From contig JACDEB010000010.1 in assembly GCA_013816595.1 (NCBI GenBank), positions 1-37,795 of the forward strand: 37,795 bases of DNA, written 5' to 3'. The position numbers and the translations under genes were made by a program. Numbering within the stretch: position 1 is the stretch's first letter; each line of letters begins with the position of its first letter. Positions 1-6,212 of this stretch are shown piece after piece. Under the pieces are notes generated by a model, which was not told the DNA's origin, made no database searches, and saw only the letters and a program-made list of their open reading frames with translations. This DNA is from Sphingomonas sp. (GTDB lineage Bacteria; Pseudomonadota; Alphaproteobacteria; Sphingomonadales; Sphingomonadaceae).

Positions 1-345
1 GCTCACCACTTCCTCTGACCGTATGATGTGGCAGCTCCAAGCTGACCACGGACAGAAGCAAGTAACCAGCGGCAGGACCAACCGGGGCAGCTTGACTCAA
101 GGCCCATTACAGAAGCGGACATTAGTAGGACCCGACCAAGTGATCGCGTTTGGCCGAAGGCGGACATAGCAGGCCGAGCTAACCTTCCATTTTAGAATGA
201 ATTTGTAGAAGGCGTTCCAATCCAGTAGGTTAGGCCCGCTAACAGACGCAGACGGTCTATGGCGCTTTGCCGCTCCAATTCCTTGTCGTTCGCTTCTCCT
301 AGCATTGAGAGGTCGACTGGCTCCGGCCTAAGAAGGAAACACCAA
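1..345. other. Intergenic region with repeat half-copies
   Basis: No convincing gene is seen upstream of the cold-shock gene. Two right-hand halves of the palindromic repeat found elsewhere in the left part of the window are visible: AAGCGGACATTAG near 113-125 and AGGCGGACATAG near 158-169. Reading frames crossing the stretch have no family resemblance. The last part is the leader of the cold-shock gene. Confidence 0.5.
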
Positions 346-552
346 ATGATCACCGGAATTGTGAAATTCTTCAACGCCGACAAGGGCTCTGGCTTCATCG
401 AGCCGATCGATGGCGGCAACGATGCATTCGTGCACATCGGCGAAGTGCAGGCTGCCGGCATGGCTACGTTGGAACAAGGCCAGCGCGTTAATTACGAAAT
501 CGAGAACGATGCCAGCGGCCGGGCGAGTGTTGTGAACCTGCAAGCCGGGTGA
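346..552 (+). CDS. Cold-shock protein, CspA family
   Basis: A 68-residue single cold-shock domain, an OB-fold that binds single-stranded RNA and DNA and melts RNA secondary structure in the cytoplasm. The N-terminus ITGIVKFFNADKGSGFI carries the RNP1-like motif (KGSGFI), and DAFVHI matches RNP2. The KFFN form in place of KWFN is usual in alphaproteobacteria. The open frame extends upstream to 259, but the ATG at 346 follows AAGGAA at a good distance and gives exactly the family length, so 346 is preferred. The gene stands alone, and the next small gene starts 66 bases downstream. The family assignment is clear. Whether it is cold-induced cannot be told from the sequence. Confidence 0.93.
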   Translation: MITGIVKFFNADKGSGFIEPIDGGNDAFVHIGEVQAAGMATLEQGQRVNYEIENDASGRASVVNLQAG

Positions 553-618
553 TGGAGCGAAACTGCTTCGCGGCTGTCGAAGGAGATCTGTCGGAAAAAA
601 GTAAGAGGGAGCTTCAGA

Positions 619-831
619 ATGTCGATGCTGCAATTCTACACCGAGCGATCAGCGGACTGCCGGCGCGACGCGGATTCCACGACACTCGACAACGTTCGGC
701 AGCGTTACCTGAGTGCAGCACTTGCCTGGGACAACATGGCCGACCGGGTGCGGCTAACAGAAGCCTACCGAGCAGACGGCGTTGCGCGGAAGGCGGCTGA
801 GCAGAGTTCCGTCAACGAGCTGGCGCTCTAA
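619..831 (+). CDS. Small helical protein, unknown function
   Basis: A 70-residue soluble protein beginning MSMLQFYTERSADCRRDAD. It is rich in Arg, Ala and Asp, is predicted helical throughout and has no membrane segment or signal peptide. A purine-rich ribosome-binding site (AGAGGGAG) precedes the ATG. I recall similar small proteins with an N-terminal FYxxRxxxCRxxA pattern in sphingomonads, but I know of no assigned function. It lies between the cold-shock gene and a second small frame that starts 6 bases after its stop, so the three may share a transcript. Coding status is likely from the regular Ala/Arg composition and the well-placed start. Confidence 0.7.
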   Translation: MSMLQFYTERSADCRRDADSTTLDNVRQRYLSAALAWDNMADRVRLTEAYRADGVARKAAEQSSVNELAL

Positions 832-837
832 ACCAGG

Positions 838-1050
838 ATGACTTTTCAGGACCAGGTGAGCGCGTTTATTGCGGGCCGTGCGCCGGCGCCAATTTATGAT
901 AGTTGCGTGGCCGACCATTTGGCACTTAGCCGCACCCAAGTCTCATCGACCGGGCCAGGGTTGAGGCGGGACGGGTCCTTCAGTCGATTTACGGGGCGCT
1001 GTTCAGGCTGCTGCACATCGCGGAAAGTAACAGCCTCGGCGGAAGACTGA
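838..1050 (+). CDS. Possible small Cys-containing protein
   Basis: A 70-residue frame starting 6 bases after the preceding stop. Its N-terminus MTFQDQVSAFIAGRAPAPI reads like real protein. A DSC near residue 22 and a CSGCC near residues 55-59 resemble the remains of a two-part Cys-x2-Cys zinc-ribbon seen in small sphingomonad proteins. The first Cys-x2-Cys pair has only one Cys left (YDSC), so the site is incomplete. There is no good Shine-Dalgarno sequence, and expression would have to rely on coupling to the upstream gene. It may be a decaying gene or a chance frame. Confidence 0.35.
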   Translation: MTFQDQVSAFIAGRAPAPIYDSCVADHLALSRTQVSSTGPGLRRDGSFSRFTGRCSGCCTSRKVTASAED

Positions 1051-1056
1051 CCCAGC

Positions 1057-1105
1057 GTCCTTAATGGGTCGATTGCCGTCAGTCCGCAAAGAGTACAAAG
1101 CGGAC
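1057..1105. repeat. Palindromic repeat, degenerate copy plus intact copy
   Basis: Positions 1082-1105 form a perfect 6-bp inverted repeat, GTCCGC / GCGGAC, around a 12-base loop (AAAGAGTACAAA). Immediately before it, 1057-1081 looks like a decayed copy that keeps the AATGGGTCGA loop but has lost the arms. The pair lies in the gap before the 1171 lipoprotein gene. Confidence 0.7.
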
Positions 1106-1118
1106 AGGGCCGAAATCC

Positions 1119-1143
1119 GGCACAACCAGACCGTGTGTGCGTT
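1119..1143 (+). promoter_or_regulatory. Weak EcfG-like promoter candidate
   Basis: GGCAC (1119-1123), then 16 bases, then CGTT (1140-1143) differs by one base from the general-stress consensus GGAAC-N16/17-CGTT. It ends 27 bases before the ATG at 1171, a plausible distance. Because of the mismatch in the conserved -35 this is tentative. Confidence 0.25.
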
Positions 1144-1170
1144 TGGGAGCCTGAACTCGTGAGGTGCTGA

Positions 1171-1506
1171 ATGCGAACGTTACTGGCCCTTGCCATGATT
1201 GCTTCATCGGCGGCGTGTCAGCGAACCCCCGAGCAGCAGCAGGCCGACCTGTTAAGGAACGACGCGCAACAACGCGGCTCCGCCATAGAGAGTCAAGCGG
1301 GAACGCAAGCTGATCGGCTGGAGCAGCAGGCAGACGCGCTCAACAACGAGTCCAAGCAGGCGGGCGGTCTCACGGGAGAGCGCTTGAAGGTGCGGGCCGA
1401 CGCCCTCGCGAAGGAAGCGAAGATCGTCCGGAAACAGGCTGACATGCAGGCTGACGCCATCAAGGAAGCCACGGATGCTCGTATCAAGGCCTCGGAGAGC
1501 CGCTAG
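1171..1506 (+). CDS. Small coiled-coil lipoprotein
   Basis: A 111-residue protein with a short lipoprotein signal peptide: MRTLLALAMIASSAAC, with the lipobox ending at Cys16. It would be lipidated and anchored in the envelope, probably facing the periplasm. The mature part is almost entirely charged amphipathic helix, with repeated AD/Q/R/K-rich units such as QADxL and KxxKI, suggesting a coiled coil. It contains no catalytic motif. GAGGTG precedes the ATG. It is monocistronic, with two hairpin repeats starting 8 bases after its stop and a possible stress promoter upstream. By architecture it resembles small envelope-stress lipoproteins. The exact role is unknown. Confidence 0.75.
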   Translation: MRTLLALAMIASSAACQRTPEQQQADLLRNDAQQRGSAIESQAGTQADRLEQQADALNNESKQAGGLTGERLKVRADALAKEAKIVRKQADMQADAIKEATDARIKASESR

Positions 1507-1514
1507 CAATCGAA

Positions 1515-1566
1515 CGTCCGCAATGGTGGAAAGCGGCTGATCCGCTATGGGTGGAAAGCGGACATT
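1515..1566. repeat. Two tandem copies of the palindromic repeat
   Basis: Copy one (about 1516-1538) has arms GTCCGC and GCGGCT around AATGGTGGAAA. Copy two (about 1540-1566) has arms ATCCGC and GCGGAC around TATGGGTGGAAA. They sit just 3' of the 1171-1506 lipoprotein gene and could help end or protect its transcript. Confidence 0.7.
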
Positions 1567-1633
1567 AGCCAATTTCGTGGAAGCGGTTGGATCGATCGCT
1601 GTTCCGCCATGCCCAAACTCTATTCGGTTCTAA

Positions 1634-1672
1634 GCGAACTGGCCGGGACGCCTCTCGCCCCGGCCGCTTCGC
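1634..1672 (-). terminator. Strong GC hairpin, possible terminator of the DUF4142 gene
   Basis: A 7-bp perfect GC stem (GGCCGGG at 1641-1647 with CCCGGCC at 1659-1665) is extended by GCGAA/TTCGC at 1634-1638 and 1668-1672 across a 2x2 internal mismatch. It lies 5 bases beyond the stop of the minus-strand DUF4142 gene. No U-tract follows on the minus strand, so intrinsic termination is uncertain and the hairpin may instead protect the 3' end. Confidence 0.4.
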
Positions 1673-1676
1673 CAAG

Positions 1677-2261
1677 CTACATTTTCATGGAGTTGAGCAT
1701 GTCGAGGTGCGCCTCGACCACCGGGGCGGCATTGCTGGCGAAGGTCTTGAGCGAGGCGACGTCGCCGCCTGACGCATAGGATTTGAGCGCAGCAAGGGTC
1801 TTTCTATGGCCCTCCTTCTGCTGCTCAAGGAACAACGTATCGAACGCCGCGCCCTTGGCAGCTTTGAGCGCGTCAAGCTTAGCTTGGAGCTCGGCGGGAA
1901 GTGAAGTCGGCAAGCTGACCACCGGGCTCGCGGCGGCGGCGGCGCTTTTAAGCAGGGCGCTCGACTTGGTGTGATCGGTGACGAGCATCACGCCAAACTT
2001 CTTGCACGCCTCGTTGGTCGCCATCGTCTGGGCCAACTTGCCCGAAGCAATTTGAAACATGTCGCTCGCAGCAATGGTCGAGGCGAAGTCCTTCGCGGAC
2101 ATCGGCGCCATCGCCATGTCGTTGGCCATATTCATGTCGCCGGCCAAGCCGTCGTTCATCATCATGTCATTGGTGGCGGTGTCGTCGGTCTCGGCCGGTT
2201 TTTGACAAGCGGCGGTCACGATTGCCAGGCTGGCTGCCGCGGCGGTAAGAATGAGGCGCAT
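1677..2261 (-). CDS. DUF4142 lipoprotein with Met-rich linker
   Basis: A 194-residue envelope protein. The lipoprotein signal MRLILTAAAASLAIVTAAC ends at Cys19. A linker at about residues 30-54 is rich in Met, Asp and Asn (eight Met, including MMM at 33-35). A helical DUF4142 domain follows (about 57-190) with the family pattern SDMFQIASGKLA and VTDHTKS. DUF4142 proteins are small periplasmic or outer-membrane-associated ferritin-like helical bundles of unknown function, often in stress regulons. The frame is open to 2468, but the ATG at 2261 gives the correct signal peptide. A GGAAC-N17-CGTT general-stress promoter lies just upstream. The Met-rich linker could bind copper, which is inference. 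Confidence 0.9.
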   Translation of the reverse strand: MRLILTAAAASLAIVTAACQKPAETDDTATNDMMMNDGLAGDMNMANDMAMAPMSAKDFASTIAASDMFQIASGKLAQTMATNEACKKFGVMLVTDHTKSSALLKSAAAAASPVVSLPTSLPAELQAKLDALKAAKGAAFDTLFLEQQKEGHRKTLAALKSYASGGDVASLKTFASNAAPVVEAHLDMLNSMKM

Positions 2262-2298
2262 GGTGCTGTCCTTTTGCGTGGAACTTAGGTGAAGGCAA

Positions 2299-2324
2299 AA
2301 CGCGTGCGTGCCGCGGGACGTTCC
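2299..2324 (-). promoter_or_regulatory. EcfG (general stress sigma) promoter
   Basis: On the minus strand GGAAC (2324-2320) is followed by exactly 17 bases and CGTT (2302-2299), continuing as TTT. This matches the alphaproteobacterial EcfG/SigT consensus GGAAC-N16/17-CGTT. It stands 37 bases before the ATG of the DUF4142 lipoprotein gene, a normal 5' leader length. Confidence 0.7.
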
Positions 2325-2390
2325 TCGGCTAAAGCAATGCTCGTCAGGCCGCGCTGGAGCGCCCCGCGGGCTTAAAACGTTGCGGCCGAC

Positions 2391-2414
2391 GTCCGCATTG
2401 GGTCGAAAGCGGAC
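2391..2414. repeat. Palindromic repeat, intact copy
   Basis: Perfect 6-bp arms GTCCGC (2391-2396) and GCGGAC (2409-2414) around ATTGGGTCGAAA. It lies 13 bases beyond the stop of the minus-strand DUF4345 gene, between that gene and the DUF4142 promoter. Confidence 0.8.
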
Positions 2415-2427
2415 ACAGCTGAACAGT

Positions 2428-2832
2428 TCAGGATCGAAACAGCCATGCAATCCGCCGCTGCCATGCAAACAGCAGAGGCACGACCACCAACTCCATCACG
2501 AGAGCGAGTTGAAGAGCGATCGTCGGCGCCCCGGCGTCAGCGACCGCGAAAAGCCGCGCCAGGCCCCCGATAACGACTAAACCCGAGAGTGCCAGGAACA
2601 CCTCGGATCGACGTTCGATACTCGGGATTGACGCAGCGAAGCCCAGGCCCAAACCTAGCAGTAGACCCGACAAATACCGAAAGTGGCTCTCAAGATCGGG
2701 ATCAACTCCAGCCGACATTTCCTTGAGCATAGCTGGCCCTTCCGCAACGCCCATTGCTCCGGCGGCCAACGGGACCGTGCACGCAAGCGCAACAGCTACT
2801 TGGAGAAGGCGGCGTTCAGTGTTTCGGTTCAT
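2428..2832 (-). CDS. DUF4345-like four-helix membrane protein
   Basis: A 134-residue inner-membrane protein with four hydrophobic stretches, at about residues 10-27, 52-70, 78-96 and 103-122. The segment DLESHFRYLSGLLLGLGLGF between helices 1 and 2 matches the conserved part of the DUF4345 family as I know it. Function is unknown for the family. The N-terminus (MNRNTERRLLQ) is positively charged, as expected for a cytoplasmic start, and the C-terminus ends in Arg-rich WQRRIAWLFRS. The gene is flanked by copies of the hairpin repeat on both sides and appears to be monocistronic. Family assignment is fairly sure, function unknown. Confidence 0.8.
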   Translation of the reverse strand: MNRNTERRLLQVAVALACTVPLAAGAMGVAEGPAMLKEMSAGVDPDLESHFRYLSGLLLGLGLGFAASIPSIERRSEVFLALSGLVVIGGLARLFAVADAGAPTIALQLALVMELVVVPLLFAWQRRIAWLFRS

Positions 2833-2862
2833 GACGCAGCACTACCAGCGGCATCGACTAAT

Positions 2863-2887
2863 GTCCGCAATGGGTGGGAAGGCGGAC
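2863..2887. repeat. Palindromic repeat, intact copy
   Basis: Arms GTCCGC (2863-2868) and GCGGAC (2882-2887) around AATGGGTGGGAAG, a 13-base loop. It lies between the DUF4345 gene start and the stop of the next minus-strand gene. Confidence 0.8.
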
Positions 2888-2956
2888 ATAGGCAGGCGTA
2901 CCAGGAGCAGAACGAAGGGGAGATCCGTTCCGCCTCGCCCATGTATTATGAACCGT

Positions 2957-3322
2957 TCAGATTGCCCAGGCGCACCAAGCAACGAGCAACGTTCCGGCTG
3001 CCGCGAGCGTGATGTGTACATAGAGCAGCCACAAGGGAAGGAGCTTTCCAGCGAGTTGGTAGCCGAGGTTCATGACTACGCCTCCGCCCGCTGCGACGGC
3101 CAATAGAATGAGACCGAGCATCGCGCCGCCTTCAACGCGGTCGGTTAGGGCGGCATAGGTCAAAAGGGTCAACCCTGAGGCTGCAAGGAAGCCATGCGCC
3201 ATCGCCAGCCATGATGGCGGATTGGCCCTCTGGGCGATGCGTCGGAAGGCCATCAAGATGCCCCCGGTCGCGGTGAGCAGCAGTAGGATGGAAGCAGTCT
3301 GCAACATCGTCACTGAATTCAT
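2957..3322 (-). CDS. Small four-helix membrane protein, unknown function
   Basis: A 121-residue protein with four predicted membrane helices, at about residues 5-27, 41-60, 66-85 and 97-118. The loop between helices 3 and 4 reads NLGYQLAGKLLPLWLLYVHI. That pattern, with a His at the start of helix 4, is reminiscent of small membrane proteins of redox or haem-related context, but I do not recognise a named family. The start at 3322 is the first ATG and gives a sensible first helix. There are no neighbours in an operon. The cupredoxin gene is divergent, and the roughly 260-base gap between them holds one repeat copy. Confidence 0.65.
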   Translation of the reverse strand: MNSVTMLQTASILLLLTATGGILMAFRRIAQRANPPSWLAMAHGFLAASGLTLLTYAALTDRVEGGAMLGLILLAVAAGGGVVMNLGYQLAGKLLPLWLLYVHITLAAAGTLLVAWCAWAI

Positions 3323-3453
3323 CGCTAGCCTCGCTTGCCTGACACCACCCGGAGCCGCGCTTTGGAGCCGATTGCGACGGTCTGGTCAATCTTTCGCATA
3401 TCTCCCGGCAAAAAGGTCGGCCGTAGCGGGCGCCTTGCGGTCGTAAGCCTGAC

Positions 3454-3477
3454 GTCCGCAATGGGTCGAAAGCGGGT
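3454..3477. repeat. Palindromic repeat with G-U compensated arm
   Basis: The left arm GTCCGC (3454-3459) faces GCGGGT (3472-3477) around AATGGGTCGAAA. The two changes in the right arm still allow G-U pairing in RNA. It lies in the divergent gap between the 2957-3322 gene and the cupredoxin gene. Confidence 0.75.
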
Positions 3478-3570
3478 CTAAGCGTCTGCGTTCGCTTTCG
3501 CTGTAAAGTGTACATAGGTCCGAGGCATAACATCTGGAGTTCAGCAGCTCCGGCGGACGCCTGCGTCGAT

Positions 3571-3575
3571 GGAGG
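3571..3575 (+). promoter_or_regulatory. Shine-Dalgarno GGAGG deciding a TTG start
   Basis: GGAGG is followed by five bases and then TTG at 3581. The ATG at 3569 in the same frame overlaps this site and has no ribosome-binding site of its own, so TTG is the better start for the cupredoxin. Confidence 0.6.
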
Positions 3576-3580
3576 CACCT

Positions 3581-3961
3581 TTGAAACGACTGATTATTAC
3601 TATCCTTGCGGATGTCATCGTTTCCGGCCCCGCTCAAGCTGTAACCCCGATGATCGTCTCGGTCTCGATGACAAACTTCAAGTTCACTCCTGCAACCGTT
3701 CAGCTGCTAGTCAACGCACCCACGACTTTGCGATTTCTCAATGACTCTGGAGCTGGACACAACTTCGCGGCCCCTGCGTTTTTCAAGACTGCAAAAATCG
3801 ATCCTGCTTCCATTGGGCTGGTCAGAAACGGACGCGTCGAAGTCCCCGCGCACTCAACGGTATCTGTAGCCCTGACGCCAGCAGCTGGGCAGTTTCCGTT
3901 GAAGTGCAGTCATACCTTACACGCGACTTTCGGAATGCGAGGAACGATAGTTGTGCGCTAA
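3581..3961 (+). CDS. Cupredoxin-fold copper protein, exported
   Basis: A 126-residue protein (TTG start) with a Sec signal peptide ending near PAQA, then a cupredoxin domain. Probable type-1 copper ligands are His60 (AGHNF) and a C-terminal cluster Cys109, His114 and Met119 in KCSHTLHATFGM; His111 is a further candidate. Conserved cupredoxin strands are visible (FKFTPATVQL, TTLRFLNDS, GTIVV at the end). It would act in the periplasm as a small electron carrier or copper-binding protein. The partner is not seen. An alternative ATG start at 3569 adds four residues. It is monocistronic. The 160-base gap downstream contains a repeat copy. The family is well supported, the physiological role unknown. 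Confidence 0.85.
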   Translation: MKRLIITILADVIVSGPAQAVTPMIVSVSMTNFKFTPATVQLLVNAPTTLRFLNDSGAGHNFAAPAFFKTAKIDPASIGLVRNGRVEVPAHSTVSVALTPAAGQFPLKCSHTLHATFGMRGTIVVR

Positions 3962-4045
3962 ACGCGTGTAGCTCGGTCCACGCTCGGTAGCCGCTTTCGC
4001 TCAAATCGAAGAATGCGCAGCCGATGGTCCTTAAGGCACCCTAAT

Positions 4046-4069
4046 GTCTGCTTGGGGTCGAAAACGGAC
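4046..4069. repeat. Palindromic repeat, decayed copy
   Basis: Arms GTCTGC (4046-4051) and ACGGAC (4064-4069) around TTGGGGTCGAAA. One pair is lost and one is G-U. It sits between the convergent cupredoxin and ferritin-like genes. Confidence 0.65.
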
Positions 4070-4122
4070 TTTATTCCCCGACACCAACGTTTGGAAGAGC
4101 CCCCGGAGACCGGGCGTATCGC

Positions 4123-4860
4123 TCACACGGCCGCCGTCGATTTGAAGGGCTTCCCTGGCAATCGATCTGCGTCGTCGTGTTCGTCAGCCCAGTCCGCGCG
4201 GCGGGGGAGCCGCGAACTGAAAAACAGAAACGGAAGCTTCACCAGCAACAGCTCCGAGTGGATCATTCTGTCCAAGGCCCTTTCCCACCAGGCCGAATCC
4301 CTCTTTGCGTTCGCCTCGAGCCAACCGTCGTAGGGCGCCCAATGACTCGGCTCGTCCGCCTCGATGATGCGAAAAATCTTCATCAGACCGCGGTCGCTTT
4401 GAACTATCCGGTTGCGCAACAGAATTTCGACCTGACGATAGCCGCGCTTCTCCGTCAATGAGATGATCCGGCACAAGCGCGCGAAAAGCGCGCCGTCTCC
4501 GATCATGCGTTCGGGTTGCAGTTCATCGATCCGCGCGCCGAACATAATCTCGATAAAGCGATCGATATGACCGCATGCCCGATCAATCTTGAACGGCATG
4601 ACCCCCCGCCGCTCGAACCAGCGACGAAACATTAGATAATGCTTCTGTTCGTCACCGCGATGCTTCTCGATCTCAGCGATCAATTTGAGATCCTCAGGCC
4701 ACCGCGCGCGCACCGCCCGAAGAACTTGGTCGATAGCAGTGTAACCCCGGTGCTCATTATAGATGTAAATCGATCCTATGAGTTCGAGATAACGACTTTG
4801 AAGGAACCTAAGCAAACGCGGCTCCTTGGTATCGCCGAGTGTCGTGTCAATCGAGGTCAC
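4123..4860 (-). CDS. Ferritin-like di-iron protein
   Basis: A 245-residue soluble helical protein with two matched half-sites of a di-iron carboxylate centre. The first is Glu36 (NEHRGY) with Glu71-x2-His74 (GDEQKH), the second Glu137 (TEKRGY) with Glu170-x2-His173 (ADEPSH). This is the E / ExxH / E / ExxH pattern of ferritin-like oxidases and hydroxylases, and the two halves look like an internal duplication. The enzyme's substrate is unknown. The GTG start at 4860 overlaps the stop of the upstream glycosyltransferase gene (GTGA), so the two are translationally coupled and probably act in one pathway. No Shine-Dalgarno sequence is needed with this overlap. It could be a lipid or sugar-conjugate oxygenase, but that is inference only. 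Confidence 0.8.
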   Translation of the reverse strand: MTSIDTTLGDTKEPRLLRFLQSRYLELIGSIYIYNEHRGYTAIDQVLRAVRARWPEDLKLIAEIEKHRGDEQKHYLMFRRWFERRGVMPFKIDRACGHIDRFIEIMFGARIDELQPERMIGDGALFARLCRIISLTEKRGYRQVEILLRNRIVQSDRGLMKIFRIIEADEPSHWAPYDGWLEANAKRDSAWWERALDRMIHSELLLVKLPFLFFSSRLPRRADWADEHDDADRLPGKPFKSTAAV

Positions 4861-6212
4861 CGATCGATATCTTCTGAAGGCGTTTCAACGCCGGCTCTCG
4901 TCGATTGTTCATCTTCCCGCTGTAGCAATAATCTGCCCCTCAACATGCCCACGATTGATGTCACCGCCTCCTCCGACCCATGCTCCCGGCAAACAATTGC
5001 GCGTGCCGCATCGGCCTCCTCCTGAAAGGAAGGGGTTCGAAGCAATTTTCGAAGGATCGGCACGGCTCGGGCTGCCGTGAAACGGTTTGCCTTCAAGGAT
5101 AGCCCCAGACCCATCCGCTCAATGCGGCGGGCGTGGTCACTTTGGTCACCCATATGAGGGACAATCAATTGCGGCTTGCCCGCTCGCAGCGCCTGGCCCG
5201 TCGTGCCCACGCCGCCGTGATGGACGATGACAGCCGCGTGAGGGAAGAGAAGCGAATGTGGCACATAGCCGCAACGGATGATCGTCCCGTCCACGCTTGC
5301 GTCACTTTTCTCACCCATCAACATTACGGCTCGCACGCCCAGGGATCGCGCCGTTGCCGTGGCTTGCTCGTAAAACCTGCCCGCACCATCCACCGCGAAC
5401 GTGCCCAGCGTGAACACGACCGGCGCGGGGCCATCGCGCAGGAAGTCGGACATGACAGGGACGAGGACCTCTTTTCCGCCCACCCGCCTGTCGAAGAATG
5501 GGAACCCGACAATTTTCGTGTTGCCGGGTGCATCGGCCGGCAGTGGTCCGAAGATCTTGGAGTAGCAGCCCAGGACGAGAGCCGCTTTGCGTTGTGGTTC
5601 GAGCATGTCGGCCGCACCTTCCGCGTCCAGGCCATGTTCGATGCGCACCGCGTCAAGTTGCTGTGAGTAGAAGCGCTTGAGGAACTGCCGCATGGTCGCA
5701 TAGACAGCGCCGTTCCACAGCGCCCCTGCACGCCCGACGGGGGCCTGCTTTGCCATCCAGAAGTCAGGGGTCGAGGGTGGATCGTATGACGAGAGCATGG
5801 CCATCGGCTGTAGCACGGCGATGATCAATGGAATGGCTCGTTTCTCGGCGATGATCGGCGCGGCGAATACAAAGGGGGTCGCGATGATCGCCTCGGCATC
5901 GGCAGACACTTCATCCAGCGCCCGCGTGCATGAAGCGAGCGACGGAAGAAGAATGCGTTCGAGGAACTCGCGCTGACTGGACATGAGCAGCCTAACTGCG
6001 TCCTCTTTCGAGATCCCCATTTCTCGCCGGATCGACTCGAAGCTCGGTAATATGGCGACTGTGTCGAGGCCAGCCGCTCGGGCCTTAGCTTCCTGGTCCT
6101 CTGCTACAGCCAAAAGTGGACTGAAGCCGCGCTCCTTCAGGGCAAGGCCGATCGCGATGAATGGATGAAGGTCGCCGAGCGTGCCGATGGTGGTGAGGGT
6201 CAGCCTTCGCAT
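4857..6212 (-). CDS. GT1-family glycosyltransferase, UGT/RhlB-like
   Basis: A 451-residue GT-B fold enzyme that would transfer a sugar from a nucleotide donor to a small lipophilic acceptor. The N-terminal GTLGDLHPF (10-18) is the acceptor-domain start typical of bacterial MGT, sterol and rhamnolipid transferases. The donor-binding signature is present: GYVPHSLLFPHAAVIVHHGG (315-334), then VGTTGQALRAGKPQLIVP and the MGDQSDHA segment with Asp356/Gln357 for sugar contact. It is of full length for the family, with no signal peptide. It is first gene of a two-gene unit with the ferritin-like protein, overlapping by 4 bases. Neither substrate can be deduced. The donor could be UDP-glucose or dTDP-rhamnose. 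Confidence 0.88.
   Translation of the reverse strand: MRRLTLTTIGTLGDLHPFIAIGLALKERGFSPLLAVAEDQEAKARAAGLDTVAILPSFESIRREMGISKEDAVRLLMSSQREFLERILLPSLASCTRALDEVSADAEAIIATPFVFAAPIIAEKRAIPLIIAVLQPMAMLSSYDPPSTPDFWMAKQAPVGRAGALWNGAVYATMRQFLKRFYSQQLDAVRIEHGLDAEGAADMLEPQRKAALVLGCYSKIFGPLPADAPGNTKIVGFPFFDRRVGGKEVLVPVMSDFLRDGPAPVVFTLGTFAVDGAGRFYEQATATARSLGVRAVMLMGEKSDASVDGTIIRCGYVPHSLLFPHAAVIVHHGGVGTTGQALRAGKPQLIVPHMGDQSDHARRIERMGLGLSLKANRFTAARAVPILRKLLRTPSFQEEADAARAIVCREHGSEEAVTSIVGMLRGRLLLQREDEQSTRAGVETPSEDIDR

Noticed and set aside
2833-2957. GGAAC on the minus strand ahead of the DUF4345 gene as another EcfG promoter
   Set aside because: The nearest CGTT is only 12 bases downstream, outside the 16-17 spacing.
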